Below are positions 1 through 6,703 of a DNA stretch of 8,190 nt, in pieces. Numbering within the stretch: the first letter of the stretch is position 1; each line of letters begins with the position of its first letter. Under the pieces are notes generated by a model. It did not search any database. It saw nothing but the letters and a program-made list of their open reading frames with translations, and was not told where the DNA came from. A program made the position numbers and the translations under genes. The DNA comes from Chloroflexota bacterium. GTDB taxonomy: Bacteria > Chloroflexota > Dehalococcoidia > SM23-28-2. The stretch covers positions 1 to 8,190 of the forward strand of contig JAUYDU010000482.1 of NCBI GenBank assembly GCA_030691665.1, written 5' to 3'.

Positions 1-115
1 TCAGGCCGGCGTTGCTGATGCCGGTGCCGCCGTCCCCCTGTACGTAGGCGTAGGCGTTGGCCCCTACCTCGATCAGGCCGGTGGGCCAGGACGAGGGGAC
101 GCTGCGACGGGCCAT
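1..115 (-). CDS. MBL-fold metallo-hydrolase, N-terminal fragment (runs off the window)
   Basis: The first 38 codons of a minus-strand gene are present and the rest lies outside the window. The ATG at 115-113 follows a purine-rich Shine-Dalgarno stretch (GAGGGAGAG) a few bases upstream, which supports this start. The peptide begins MARRSVPSSWPTG and continues with IEVGANAYAYVQGDGG and TGISNAGL. That resembles the first beta strands of metallo-beta-lactamase-fold hydrolases, where a 'YAY-x-Q-x-DGG-x-G-x-SNAG' stretch precedes the metal-binding region. The metal-binding HxHxDH motif would lie beyond the window edge, so the assignment rests on the N-terminus alone. The substrate is unknown. It lies 172 bases after the ATP-grasp gene on the same strand with a hairpin repeat between them, so cotranscription is possible but could be attenuated. 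No convincing promoter of its own was seen. Confidence 0.55.
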   Translation of the reverse strand, partial: MARRSVPSSWPTGLIEVGANAYAYVQGDGGTGISNAGL

Positions 116-133
116 GGTCTCTCCCTCAAACCT

Positions 134-236
134 CGTAGGGACAAACCTTTAGGTCTGTCCTGTCCAGCGCTGTGCTGGGACGGCAGGACATTTTCCCCGG
201 GGCCCCCCTGGGCAGAGCTGAAGCTCTGCCCCTACG
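134..236. repeat. Paired-hairpin repeat element A (two inverted 27-nt arms)
   Basis: Two 27-nt arms face each other: 134-160 read on the plus strand and 236-210 read on the minus strand. They match at 21 of 27 positions, and both start CGTAGGG. Each arm folds on itself into a hairpin of up to 10 bp with a 2-nt loop (TT in the plus arm, TC in the minus arm). Four of the six differences form two compensatory pair changes (A-T to G-C and C-G to G-C), and one repairs an A-C mismatch. The 49-nt middle holds a third imperfect hairpin (162-181, GTCCAGC against GCTGGGAC). The element lies between the ATP-grasp gene and the MBL gene, 19 bases upstream of the MBL start. It looks like a REP/BIME-type or MITE-like element. 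It could also act as a terminator or attenuator, although no T-tract follows. Confidence 0.7.
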
Positions 237-240
237 TGAC

Positions 241-261
241 TCATGCCCCAGCCTTATGGTC
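241..261 (+). repeat. 21-nt dispersed repeat, copy 1
   Basis: The stretch beginning TCATGCC and ending CCTTATGGTC recurs at 6031-6051 with 19 of 21 identical bases. Both copies lie downstream of a gene and near a paired-hairpin element. Function is unknown. It may be an end or flank of the same dispersed repeat family. Confidence 0.45.
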
Positions 262-287
262 TTCATGATGCCGTACCAAGAACCCCC

Positions 288-980
288 TCAGGCCAGGACG
301 ATGCGGGCGTCCACGGCCAGGGCGCCGTCCTTGTAGGCGAAGACGGGGTTCAGGTCCAGCTCCGCGATCTCCGGGTGTTCCTCCACGAACGCCGACAGGC
401 GCATCAGCATCCCCTCCAGGGCCGCCAGGTCGGCCGGCTCCGGACCCCGCACGCCCTCCAGCACCGGGAAGCCCTGGATCTCGCGGATCATCTGGCGGGC
501 GTCGCGGGGCTCCAGGGGCACGATGCGGAACGCCACGTCCTTGAGCACCTCCACGAAGATGCCCCCCAGCCCGAACATGAGCACCGGCCCGAACTGGGCG
601 TCCTTGCTCATCCCCATGATCACCTCCACGCCCGCCGGGGCCATCTTCTGCACCGACACCCCCTCGATCTTCGCTTCGGGCTCCGCCTTGCGGGCAGCCG
701 CCACGATCTCGTCGAAGGCGGCGGCCACCTCCTCCTCCGAGGCCAGGTTCAGGCGCACCCCGCCCACGTCGCTCTTGTGGCTGATGTCCGGCGATACGAT
801 CTTCAGCACCACCGGCCAGCCCATCTGGCGGGCTGCCGCCACCGCCTGCTCCCGAGTGGCGGCAAGCTGGGCGCGCGCGGTGGGGATGCCCGCCTCCTCC
901 AGCACCTGCTTCGACTCCACCTCCGTGAGGACGGTGCGCCCCTCATTCTTCGCCCGGTCAATGATGTCCACGGCACTCAT
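288..980 (-). CDS. ADP-forming acetate/acyl-CoA ligase, beta (ATP-grasp) subunit
   Basis: This 230-residue protein matches the usual length of the separate beta subunit of ADP-forming acyl-CoA synthetases (ACD), which convert acyl-CoA + ADP + Pi to the free acid + CoA + ATP in the cytoplasm. Visible ATP-grasp_5 features, in order, are the nucleotide-binding lysine in PVVLK (56-60), the loop SHKSDVGGV (67-75), EVIMG (119-123), FGPVLMFGLGG (130-140) and the metal-binding ELDLNPV (207-213). His68 in SHKSDVGG corresponds to the beta-subunit histidine that is transiently phosphorylated in studied archaeal ACDs. The start has an AAGGA Shine-Dalgarno 8 bases upstream. The gene follows the mutase by 81 bases but has its own promoter at 1022-1050. 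No alpha subunit (CoA-binding and ligase domains) is adjacent, so it must pair with one encoded elsewhere. The acyl substrate cannot be read from sequence; the neighbouring mutase hints at a short branched acyl-CoA. Confidence 0.88.
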   Translation of the reverse strand: MSAVDIIDRAKNEGRTVLTEVESKQVLEEAGIPTARAQLAATREQAVAAARQMGWPVVLKIVSPDISHKSDVGGVRLNLASEEEVAAAFDEIVAAARKAEPEAKIEGVSVQKMAPAGVEVIMGMSKDAQFGPVLMFGLGGIFVEVLKDVAFRIVPLEPRDARQMIREIQGFPVLEGVRGPEPADLAALEGMLMRLSAFVEEHPEIAELDLNPVFAYKDGALAVDARIVLA

Positions 981-1021
981 GAGTACGATCCTTCGTTTCG
1001 AATCCGACGCAAGCGGAGCCT

Positions 1022-1050
1022 ATGATAGGTTAGGCCGCATCCAGCGTCAA
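1022..1050 (-). promoter_or_regulatory. Sigma-70-like promoter for the ATP-grasp gene
   Basis: On the minus strand, TTGACG (1050-1045) is separated by exactly 17 bases from TATCAT (1027-1022). Both boxes match the consensus at 5 of 6 positions. The predicted start of transcription is near 1015, about 35 bases before the ATG at 980. It sits in the 81-base gap after the mutase, so the synthetase beta gene can be expressed independently of the mutase. Confidence 0.65.
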
Positions 1051-1061
1051 CGGCCCTCCCC

Positions 1062-2729
<1,668 letters not shown>

Positions 2730-3181
2730 TTTCGTCTCCTGCTCTGCCAGTGCTACCGCCAGGATAACATACCCGCTATAAGCTAGAGAGTGACCTAGTG
2801 GGGCGGTCTCGCCGCCATCTGCGTTTTTGCCGCAAGCAGCGCCTTTGCGCCGACTGCCTTTCGGCGATCCCCCGAACCCGCCGCCGTGATGCCATCTTCT
2901 GTTGCAACCGCTGCCCGCAGCGCAATCGAGGCTAAGTAGCCCCCGTTCGGTCCCCACAGTTCCCAGTCCCGACAGATGCTTGCCCGATAGCGCCCGCTGG
3001 ATCCTTCCACTCGAGTATCGACCTCGAAGTCACCCATGGCGGGGCCCCGGTGACGGGCGTTCGAGATCATACTGGGGTACCGGTGGGGCATGTCTGTGCC
3101 TGTCGAAACAACTTGAGGCGGTCACGACCCAGGCTGCGTCCTCGCGTGGGAGTAGCTTTATGACTCCGCCCATTGCGGGTT
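2730..3181. other. 452-base gap between the mutase and the iron-sulfur gene
   Basis: The only gene-like content is the thioesterase-like remnant (2795-3037). The part next to the mutase (2730-2794) should hold the mutase promoter, but no convincing -35/-10 pair was found. A TATGTT at 2772-2767 on the minus strand is the best -10 candidate and lacks a matching -35. The stretch 3038-3181 shows no recognisable gene, RNA or repeat. Confidence 0.5.
2795..3037 (-). pseudogene. Thioesterase-family protein, N-terminal remnant
   Basis: The 80-residue frame from the ATG at 3037 begins MGDFEVDTRVEG, followed by GRYRASICRDWELWGPNGGY and LASIALRAA. This is the characteristic N-terminal hot-dog strand-and-helix start of TesB-like acyl-CoA thioesterases, where 'W-x-x-x-GPNGGY-x-A-x-x-LRA' opens the first domain. 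Similarity stops near residue 44; the remaining residues, to the stop at 2795, look like random coding. Full-length members are roughly 260-280 residues, and no frame in the next 100 bases restores the fold before the mutase starts. The simplest reading is a gene that lost its 3' four-fifths by deletion, leaving a non-functional stub. A frame-shifted assembly error is less likely because the downstream sequence is too short. The codons and strand match the neighbouring acyl-CoA genes, so a thioesterase may once have been part of this cluster. Confidence 0.5.
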
Positions 3182-4315
3182 TTAGACAGGCTGGTGGTGG
3201 TGAACGGGGTAGGGCCTGCCCGTGGATTGACCCCGGATCACTATCAGCTCCTCGGCGTTGGTGGCAGGCATGAAGATGCTTTCGTCCCGCTTGTCAAGCC
3301 GTAGCGCCTCCTGGACGCAGATAGAGGTGCAGATCCCGCAGCCGAGGCAGCGCTCGTAGTCGATCTCCGCGACATTGCCGTCGCCCATCTTGATCGCGCT
3401 AATCTGGCAGCGGGGAACGCAGACCTCGCAGCCGTTGCACAGGTCCTCGTCTACCACCGCCCAGTAGCTGGAGGGCGCCACCGCGTGGGGGATGTCCAGC
3501 ATCGTTATCCCGCGAAGCAGGTGGCAGGCGTGACTGCAGCAGTTGCAGATGACCCAGAAGTCCTCCTGCGAGTTCATGGTGCAATGGACCAGGCCGGCCT
3601 TCTCCGAGGTCTTGAGCACCTCCACCACTTCATCGGCGGGGGCTGGCCGCATGCGGGGCGTGCTGACCATCTGGGATGGGTCCATCACGGGCAGGCCCGG
3701 CTCGTTTCCGCCGTAGAACTCCTGACCGAACACGATACACACGTTCAGCGGGTCATCGCAGTTGCGGGCAGCCTGCCGACACGGGCAGGGGAGGATCACC
3801 GCGGGGGGCGCGTTCTCCACGATCTTGACGGCGTCTTCGTACGGGACGACCCGCTCCTTGGGTGACGTGATGGCGGGCAGCGCCCGTGACATCTGGAACC
3901 CCGTATGAAGCTGACGCCCGAACGCCTCGGCGTAGTACTTCTCCCATAGGTCGCCCAGCCGGTCCAGGTCGGGCGACTTCTGACGCACCGCGAAAGGCAG
4001 CTCGAATAGGCCGGGCAGGATCAGGGGCAAGCGGAACACCCGCTCGCCGTCCGGCCGCTTGATGCCGCGGATGAAGAACTTGGAGGCCATCGTCGTCAGG
4101 TGACGCGAGACGTCGTCCAGGCTCATGCCCGCCCGCTCGGCGATCACCTCCTCGGGCTCCATGTCCCACGTCATGTGGGCGGCCAGGTGAGCCTCCTCCG
4201 GCTCGTAGTAGAACTTGAGAATCTCCATGAACGTCTCGGTCTCGGCGGCGCCAATCGGGTGCTTGGCGAAATGCTTGCCGAGCTCGCGGTAGCGCTTGTC
4301 GTTATGCTGGACCAT
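3182..4315 (-). CDS. 4Fe-4S dicluster ferredoxin-like protein with N-terminal winged-helix-like region
   Basis: This is a 377-residue soluble iron-sulfur protein. The frame is open to a GTG at 4369 that overlaps the upstream gene's stop. The ATG at 4315 is preferred because AGGAGG lies 7 bases upstream. Residues about 40-100 look like a small winged-helix domain (PEEVIAERAGMSLDDVSRHL). Cysteine sites follow: CPCRQAARNC (177-186) with Cys193; CNCCSHAC (257-264); then two classical [4Fe-4S] motifs, CxxCxxCxxxC at 293-303 and 323-333, the bacterial 2x[4Fe-4S] ferredoxin pattern. The protein ends in a His-rich tail (HHH at 372-374). The last two clusters should carry electrons. The CPCR and CNCC groups could bind a third cluster or a metal. 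I do not recognise a characterised family member, so the redox partner is unknown. It follows the methyltransferase remnant by 50 bases and could share its transcript. Confidence 0.72.
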   Translation of the reverse strand: MVQHNDKRYRELGKHFAKHPIGAAETETFMEILKFYYEPEEAHLAAHMTWDMEPEEVIAERAGMSLDDVSRHLTTMASKFFIRGIKRPDGERVFRLPLILPGLFELPFAVRQKSPDLDRLGDLWEKYYAEAFGRQLHTGFQMSRALPAITSPKERVVPYEDAVKIVENAPPAVILPCPCRQAARNCDDPLNVCIVFGQEFYGGNEPGLPVMDPSQMVSTPRMRPAPADEVVEVLKTSEKAGLVHCTMNSQEDFWVICNCCSHACHLLRGITMLDIPHAVAPSSYWAVVDEDLCNGCEVCVPRCQISAIKMGDGNVAEIDYERCLGCGICTSICVQEALRLDKRDESIFMPATNAEELIVIRGQSTGRPYPVHHHQPV

Positions 4316-4365
4316 CCATGTGCCTCCTGTCTCTCGGCCAAACGAACTTCGGCGAGACTCTTGCT

Positions 4366-4731
4366 TCACTCCCTCGTCGCTGCGACCAGCACCCGACGGC
4401 GGTAGGGCTTCTGCTGCAGCGTCATCGACAGCTCAAGGATCAGGGCCCGCGTGGCGACCTCGCCCATTTTCTGCTTCAGGGCATCGCTCTCGCTCAGAAG
4501 GGCGGAGTATGGGGGCGTCATCGGTTCCGGCCAGCCCGGCACCTCCTCGTAGACATCGACGCTGAAGCCCGCCTCCGTCAGCAGGGGGCGATAATCGACG
4601 ATCGGGTCGGCACCGAAGGCTGGCAGGCCAGCGCCCGCATCATGCCAGAACGTCTGGGAGGCGTCAAGGCACGGCAAGGAACCGGCTTCGGCGTGGAGAA
4701 CCGTGCGCGAAAGCCAGGCAGCGCCGGGCAA
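4366..4731 (-). pseudogene. SAM-dependent methyltransferase, C-terminal remnant
   Basis: The frame runs from a TTG at 4731 (a stop lies in frame at 4749-4747) to a TGA at 4368-4366, 121 residues. Residues about 43-121 (DYRPLLTEAGFSVDVYEEVPGW, read as DYRPLLTEAGF plus SVDVYEEVPGW, then a helical stretch and a terminal RRRVLVAATRE) look like the C-terminal half of a class I methyltransferase: the 'LL-x-x-AGF-x-V-x-x-YEE-x-PGW' segment and the last beta strand. The SAM-binding Rossmann core (DxGxGxG) is absent, and the 137 bases up to the divergent dehydrogenase gene cannot hold it. The gene has therefore lost its 5' half, and the first 40 residues probably read into unrelated sequence. A small independent protein is possible, but no Shine-Dalgarno or standard start supports it. 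Confidence 0.5.
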
Positions 4732-4796
4732 ACTACCCGCCCTAAGTCATGCTAGTTGGCACCAGCTTGCAGCCATTGGCGATGGTTTAGGACGGC

Positions 4797-4825
4797 TTGA
4801 CACTAGCTAGCTTCCTTTTTACTCT
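4797..4825 (+). promoter_or_regulatory. Sigma-70-like promoter for the dehydrogenase gene
   Basis: A perfect TTGACA (4797-4802) is followed after 17 bases by TACTCT (4820-4825), a weaker -10 box (3 of 6). Transcription would start near 4832, leaving a leader of about 37 bases before the ATG at 4869. It lies in the divergent gap between the methyltransferase remnant and the dehydrogenase. Confidence 0.5.
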
Positions 4826-4868
4826 CATCTAGTAACGACGGTTTCTGCCTAGCCTTTGGGAAGAAGAC

Positions 4869-5957
4869 ATGCGAGCCATTGCCGTAACGCCCGGCGTCGC
4901 CAGTAGCGCCCGCCTGGTGGAGGTGGCCGAGCCCAACCTCGGGCCCGGCCAGGTGCTGGTCCGCACCCTCCAGGTGGGCATCTGCGGCACCGACGCCGAG
5001 ATCAACCGTGGCTTCATCGCTGAGTCCGCCCCCGGCGGAGACTACCTGATCCTCGGCCACGAGTCGCTGGGCCGGGTGGAAGCGCTGGGCGAGGGGCCGC
5101 AGGGCCTGGCCCTGGGCGACTACGTGGTGGCCACCGTCAGGCGCCCCTGCCCTCAGGACTGCCTCAACTGCCACAACGGCGAGAGCGATATGTGTCTGAC
5201 GGGCAACTTCACAGAGCGTGGCATCGTAGGCATCCACGGCTTTCTCACCGAGTGCTACGTCGAGGAGCCGCGATACTTGGTGAAGGTGCCGCCGGCCCTG
5301 AAGGATGTGGCGGTGCTGTTGGAGCCGCTGAGCGTTGTGGAGAAGGCGGTGTCTCAGACCTTCGCCATCCAGGGACGGCTGCGTTGGCAGCCCCGAACGG
5401 CCGTCGTCGTGGGTGTAGGGGCCATCGGCCTGCTCGCGGTCGCTCTCCTCCGATTGCGAGGCCTGGAAACGCACGCCCTGGCTCGCAGCGCCAGGGGTAC
5501 CCCCGCTTCCCAGGTGGCAGAGGCGATGGGCGCCACCTACTGGAGCACGCGCGAGCACCCCCTGGACGGCCTGGCCCGGGAGCTGGGCAACATCGATATC
5601 GTCGTCGAGGCCTCGGGGAATGCAGAGGCTGCTCTCCAGGCCATGGGGATCATCGGCAACAACGGCATTCTCTCGCTGGTGGGCGTCTACTCCCCGATCT
5701 ATCGGGGCGAGCAGCAGGTGCCGGTGGGCCGTCTGGTGCTGGATATGGTGCTGGGGAACAGAGTCGTCTTCGGCAGCGTCAACGCCAGTCGCCGCTACTT
5801 CGAAGTGGGCCTGGAGCACATGGCCGAGATGGAGAGCCGCTGGCCGGGCGTCCTGGGCCGCTTCCTTACCCGCCGTCTTTCCCTGGATGACTTCCCAGGG
5901 GCTCTGGAGAAGGCCGGCGGCGACATCAAGACGGTGATCGACGTCGGGGAAGAGTAG
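4869..5957 (+). CDS. Zinc-dependent medium-chain dehydrogenase, glucose 1-dehydrogenase-like
   Basis: This 362-residue cytoplasmic NAD(P)-dependent oxidoreductase belongs to the medium-chain alcohol dehydrogenase superfamily. Catalytic zinc ligands are visible as Cys39 (GICGTD, 37-42), His64-Glu65 (GHES) and probably Glu152 (LEPL). A structural zinc site is formed by Cys94, Cys98, Cys101 and Cys109. The nucleotide-binding Rossmann motif GVGAIG is at 182-187, followed by an arginine-bearing loop (ALARSARGT) that could contact an NADP phosphate. The layout and the segments GFLTECYVEEPRYLVKVP and LEPLSVVEKA are close to Sulfolobus and Haloferax glucose 1-dehydrogenases, which open the non-phosphorylative or semi-phosphorylative Entner-Doudoroff route. 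Length fits that family (about 355-366). The ATG follows a GGGAAGAAG Shine-Dalgarno, and a promoter lies at 4797-4825. No other pathway gene (gluconate dehydratase, KDG aldolase) is nearby, so glucose is a likely but unproved substrate; galactose, another sugar or an alcohol are alternatives. Confidence 0.85.
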   Translation: MRAIAVTPGVASSARLVEVAEPNLGPGQVLVRTLQVGICGTDAEINRGFIAESAPGGDYLILGHESLGRVEALGEGPQGLALGDYVVATVRRPCPQDCLNCHNGESDMCLTGNFTERGIVGIHGFLTECYVEEPRYLVKVPPALKDVAVLLEPLSVVEKAVSQTFAIQGRLRWQPRTAVVVGVGAIGLLAVALLRLRGLETHALARSARGTPASQVAEAMGATYWSTREHPLDGLARELGNIDIVVEASGNAEAALQAMGIIGNNGILSLVGVYSPIYRGEQQVPVGRLVLDMVLGNRVVFGSVNASRRYFEVGLEHMAEMESRWPGVLGRFLTRRLSLDDFPGALEKAGGDIKTVIDVGEE

Positions 5958-5995
5958 GACAACCGGGTCATGATCGGTGGGTGGTGTTTCCGCGA

Positions 5996-6017
5996 CCGCC
6001 CCGACAACGGGGAGCGG
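5996..6017 (+). terminator. Possible terminator hairpin after the dehydrogenase
   Basis: CCGC-CCCG pairs with CGGG-(GA)-GCGG around a 4-nt ACAA loop, 38 bases past the stop codon. There is no T-tract, so it is at most a weak or factor-assisted terminator or an mRNA 3'-end stabiliser. Confidence 0.3.
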
Positions 6018-6030
6018 CATCGGTATGGAT

Positions 6031-6051
6031 TCATGCCACACCCTTATGGTC
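6031..6051 (+). repeat. 21-nt dispersed repeat, copy 2
   Basis: Matches 241-261 at 19 of 21 positions in the same orientation (TCATGCC...CCTTATGGTC). It lies 74 bases after the dehydrogenase stop. A TTGACA follows at 6053-6058, but no -10 box is at the right distance. Confidence 0.45.
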
Positions 6052-6143
6052 CTTGACAAAATAAGCCGACATGGCAACGACTTCGTAGGCGATGGTCTTA
6101 CGGGCATTAGGAGAATAACGGCTCAAGCCCGGCATAGCGCGAT

Positions 6144-6201
6144 GTAGCGGAAGCCTTTAGGCTTCCACCCCAAGTCATGGAGGCCTGAAGGCCTCCGCTA
6201 C
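6144..6201. repeat. Paired-hairpin repeat element B (two inverted 24-nt arms)
   Basis: Arms at 6144-6167 (plus) and 6201-6178 (minus) match at 21 of 24 bases, each beginning GTAGCGG. Each folds into a perfect 8-bp hairpin with a 2-nt loop, TT in the plus arm and TC in the minus arm. The pair difference A-T versus G-C is compensatory. A 10-nt spacer separates the arms. The architecture, including the TT/TC loop asymmetry and the GTAG-start, matches element A at 134-236, although the stems differ. Confidence 0.7.
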
Positions 6202-6217
6202 TTTGTTCATGACCATA

Positions 6218-6233
6218 AATCCGCAGGGGTGTT
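6218..6233 (-). repeat. 16-nt inverted repeat partner of 7646-7661
   Basis: Read on the minus strand this is AACACCCCTGCGGATT, identical to 7646-7661 on the plus strand. The two copies face each other across the HTH and lipoprotein genes. At 7646 the sequence leads into a CTGCGG...CCGCAG hairpin. Here only one half of that hairpin remains, so this copy looks truncated. Confidence 0.6.
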
Positions 6234-6296
6234 TTGTTTAGTTAGTGACCATCAGGCGGGGGCGAAGAATTCCCCCATAGCCCGGGGAGCAACCGC

Positions 6297-6342
6297 TTGA
6301 CACACATGGTAGAATTATTCATGCGTATTAGCATGTTAATGC
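6297..6342 (+). promoter_or_regulatory. Promoter and possible operator of the small HTH gene
   Basis: TGGTAGAAT (6307-6315) fits an extended -10 element, placing a transcription start near 6322. A TTGACA at 6297-6302 is only 7 bases from that -10, too close to be its -35, and no better -10 lies 16-18 bases away. Around the predicted start are inverted half-sites CATGC (6320-6324), GCATG (6331-6335) and ATGC (6339-6342), a layout compatible with an operator. Autoregulation by the downstream HTH protein is an inference. Confidence 0.35.
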
Positions 6343-6403
6343 CTGGCTACCGGCCCGACGCGGGCCCATCCAGGCCTGTAGTGAGCGAAGCGAACCTATA
6401 GGC
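6341..6403 (+). promoter_or_regulatory. Structured leader with two hairpins ahead of the HTH gene
   Basis: The first hairpin (6341-6375) has an outer GCCTGG/CCAGGC stem and an inner GGCCCG/CGGGCC stem with an ACG loop. The second (6374-6403) pairs GCCTGTAG with CTATAGGC (one G-T pair) around a 14-nt loop containing GCGAAGCG. The second ends two bases before the GGGGAG Shine-Dalgarno (6405-6410). The two share bases 6374-6375, so they cannot both form fully. This could be a translational control element, an mRNA stabiliser, or simply a further dispersed repeat. Confidence 0.4.
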
Positions 6404-6416
6404 TGGGGAGAGTGGG

Positions 6417-6632
6417 ATGGTTAGTACCCCCTTTGACAACTACCTCGATCTCGTAGAGGCAGCGCGAGCCCTTGGTATTCACCCCCAGAGTCTGCGGCGC
6501 CTGATCAAGCAGAAGAAGGTGCCCGCCATGTTGTTCGCTGGCAAGTACCTCATCGAGCGTGACAAGCTGGAGATGTTCAAGGCCAACTACGACCCCCGCC
6601 CCGGGCGCAAGCCCATCCGCCGCCTCCTCTAG
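6417..6632 (+). CDS. Small excisionase/BldC-type helix-turn-helix DNA-binding protein
   Basis: A 71-residue protein with a MerR-like helix-turn-helix of the HTH_17 (excisionase, AlpA, BldC) type. The sequence LDLVEAARALGIHPQSLRRLIKQKK (split as LDLVEAARALG, residues 10-20, and IHPQSLRRLIKQKK, 21-34) gives the two helices. The 'VPAMLFAGKYLIERDKL' stretch (35-51) is the wing that normally reads '...GR-x-WRF...'. A basic tail (RPGRKPIRR, 61-69) may add DNA contacts. The ATG has a strong GGGGAG Shine-Dalgarno 6 bases upstream. There is no integrase or recombinase next to it, so a stand-alone transcription regulator is more likely than a prophage excisionase. It stands alone between a structured leader and a convergent lipoprotein gene. 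Its target is unknown; the half-sites near its own promoter are candidates. Confidence 0.78.
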   Translation: MVSTPFDNYLDLVEAARALGIHPQSLRRLIKQKKVPAMLFAGKYLIERDKLEMFKANYDPRPGRKPIRRLL

Positions 6633-6655
6633 CCCTCTTGCCGTCTCGCGTTTCC

Positions 6656-6694
6656 GCCGGAGGCGGATTCGCCTCAGGCGAAGCCTCTGCCGGC
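6656..6694. terminator. Nested inverted repeat between convergent genes (possible bidirectional terminator)
   Basis: An inner stem TTCGCCT (6668-6674) pairs with AGGCGAA (6676-6682) around one C. An outer GCCGG-AGGC pairs with GCCT-CTG-CCGGC, with a 3-nt bulge. It fills most of the 71-base gap between two genes that converge (stops at 6632 and 6706-6704). No T-tract is present in either direction, so termination is inferred from position and stem strength. The TGCCGGCAGGCAG at 6688-6700 recurs inside the palindrome at 7672-7684, so this may also be a repeat. Confidence 0.45.
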
Positions 6695-6703
6695 AGGCAG
6701 CCG

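Larger units (their letters stand above)
5958..6416. other. 459-base non-coding region with repeats and regulatory signals
   Basis: No credible gene is present on either strand. The region holds, in order, a hairpin after the dehydrogenase (5996-6017), the second copy of a 21-nt repeat (6031-6051), paired-hairpin element B (6144-6201), a 16-nt repeat that recurs inverted at 7646-7661 (6218-6233), and the promoter, operator-like sites and structured leader of the small HTH gene (6297-6410). Confidence 0.65.

Noticed and set aside
243..1025. Plus-strand frame (260 codons) opposite the ATP-grasp gene
   Set aside because: Antisense shadow, His/Arg-rich, with the real ATP-grasp motifs on the other strand.
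2730..2957. Extended N-terminus of the mutase (76 more codons)
   Set aside because: It overlaps the thioesterase remnant, lies beyond the family's normal start, and the ATG at 2729 has a good Shine-Dalgarno.
4315..4369. GTG start of the iron-sulfur gene overlapping the methyltransferase stop (GTGA), suggesting translational coupling
   Set aside because: The ATG at 4315 has a textbook AGGAGG at 7 bases, and the extra 18 residues look non-coding.
6053..6058. TTGACA as a promoter -35 box
   Set aside because: No -10-like hexamer occurs 16-18 bases downstream, and no gene starts within a reasonable distance.
4803..6107. Long open frame (434 codons) on the minus strand opposite the dehydrogenase
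   Set aside because: It overlaps the whole zinc-dehydrogenase gene, whose motifs are unambiguous. The antisense product is low-complexity and matches no family.
6417..6632. HTH protein as proof of a prophage or integrative element
   Set aside because: No integrase, attachment-site duplication or phage gene is visible. Stand-alone proteins of this type also act as ordinary regulators.
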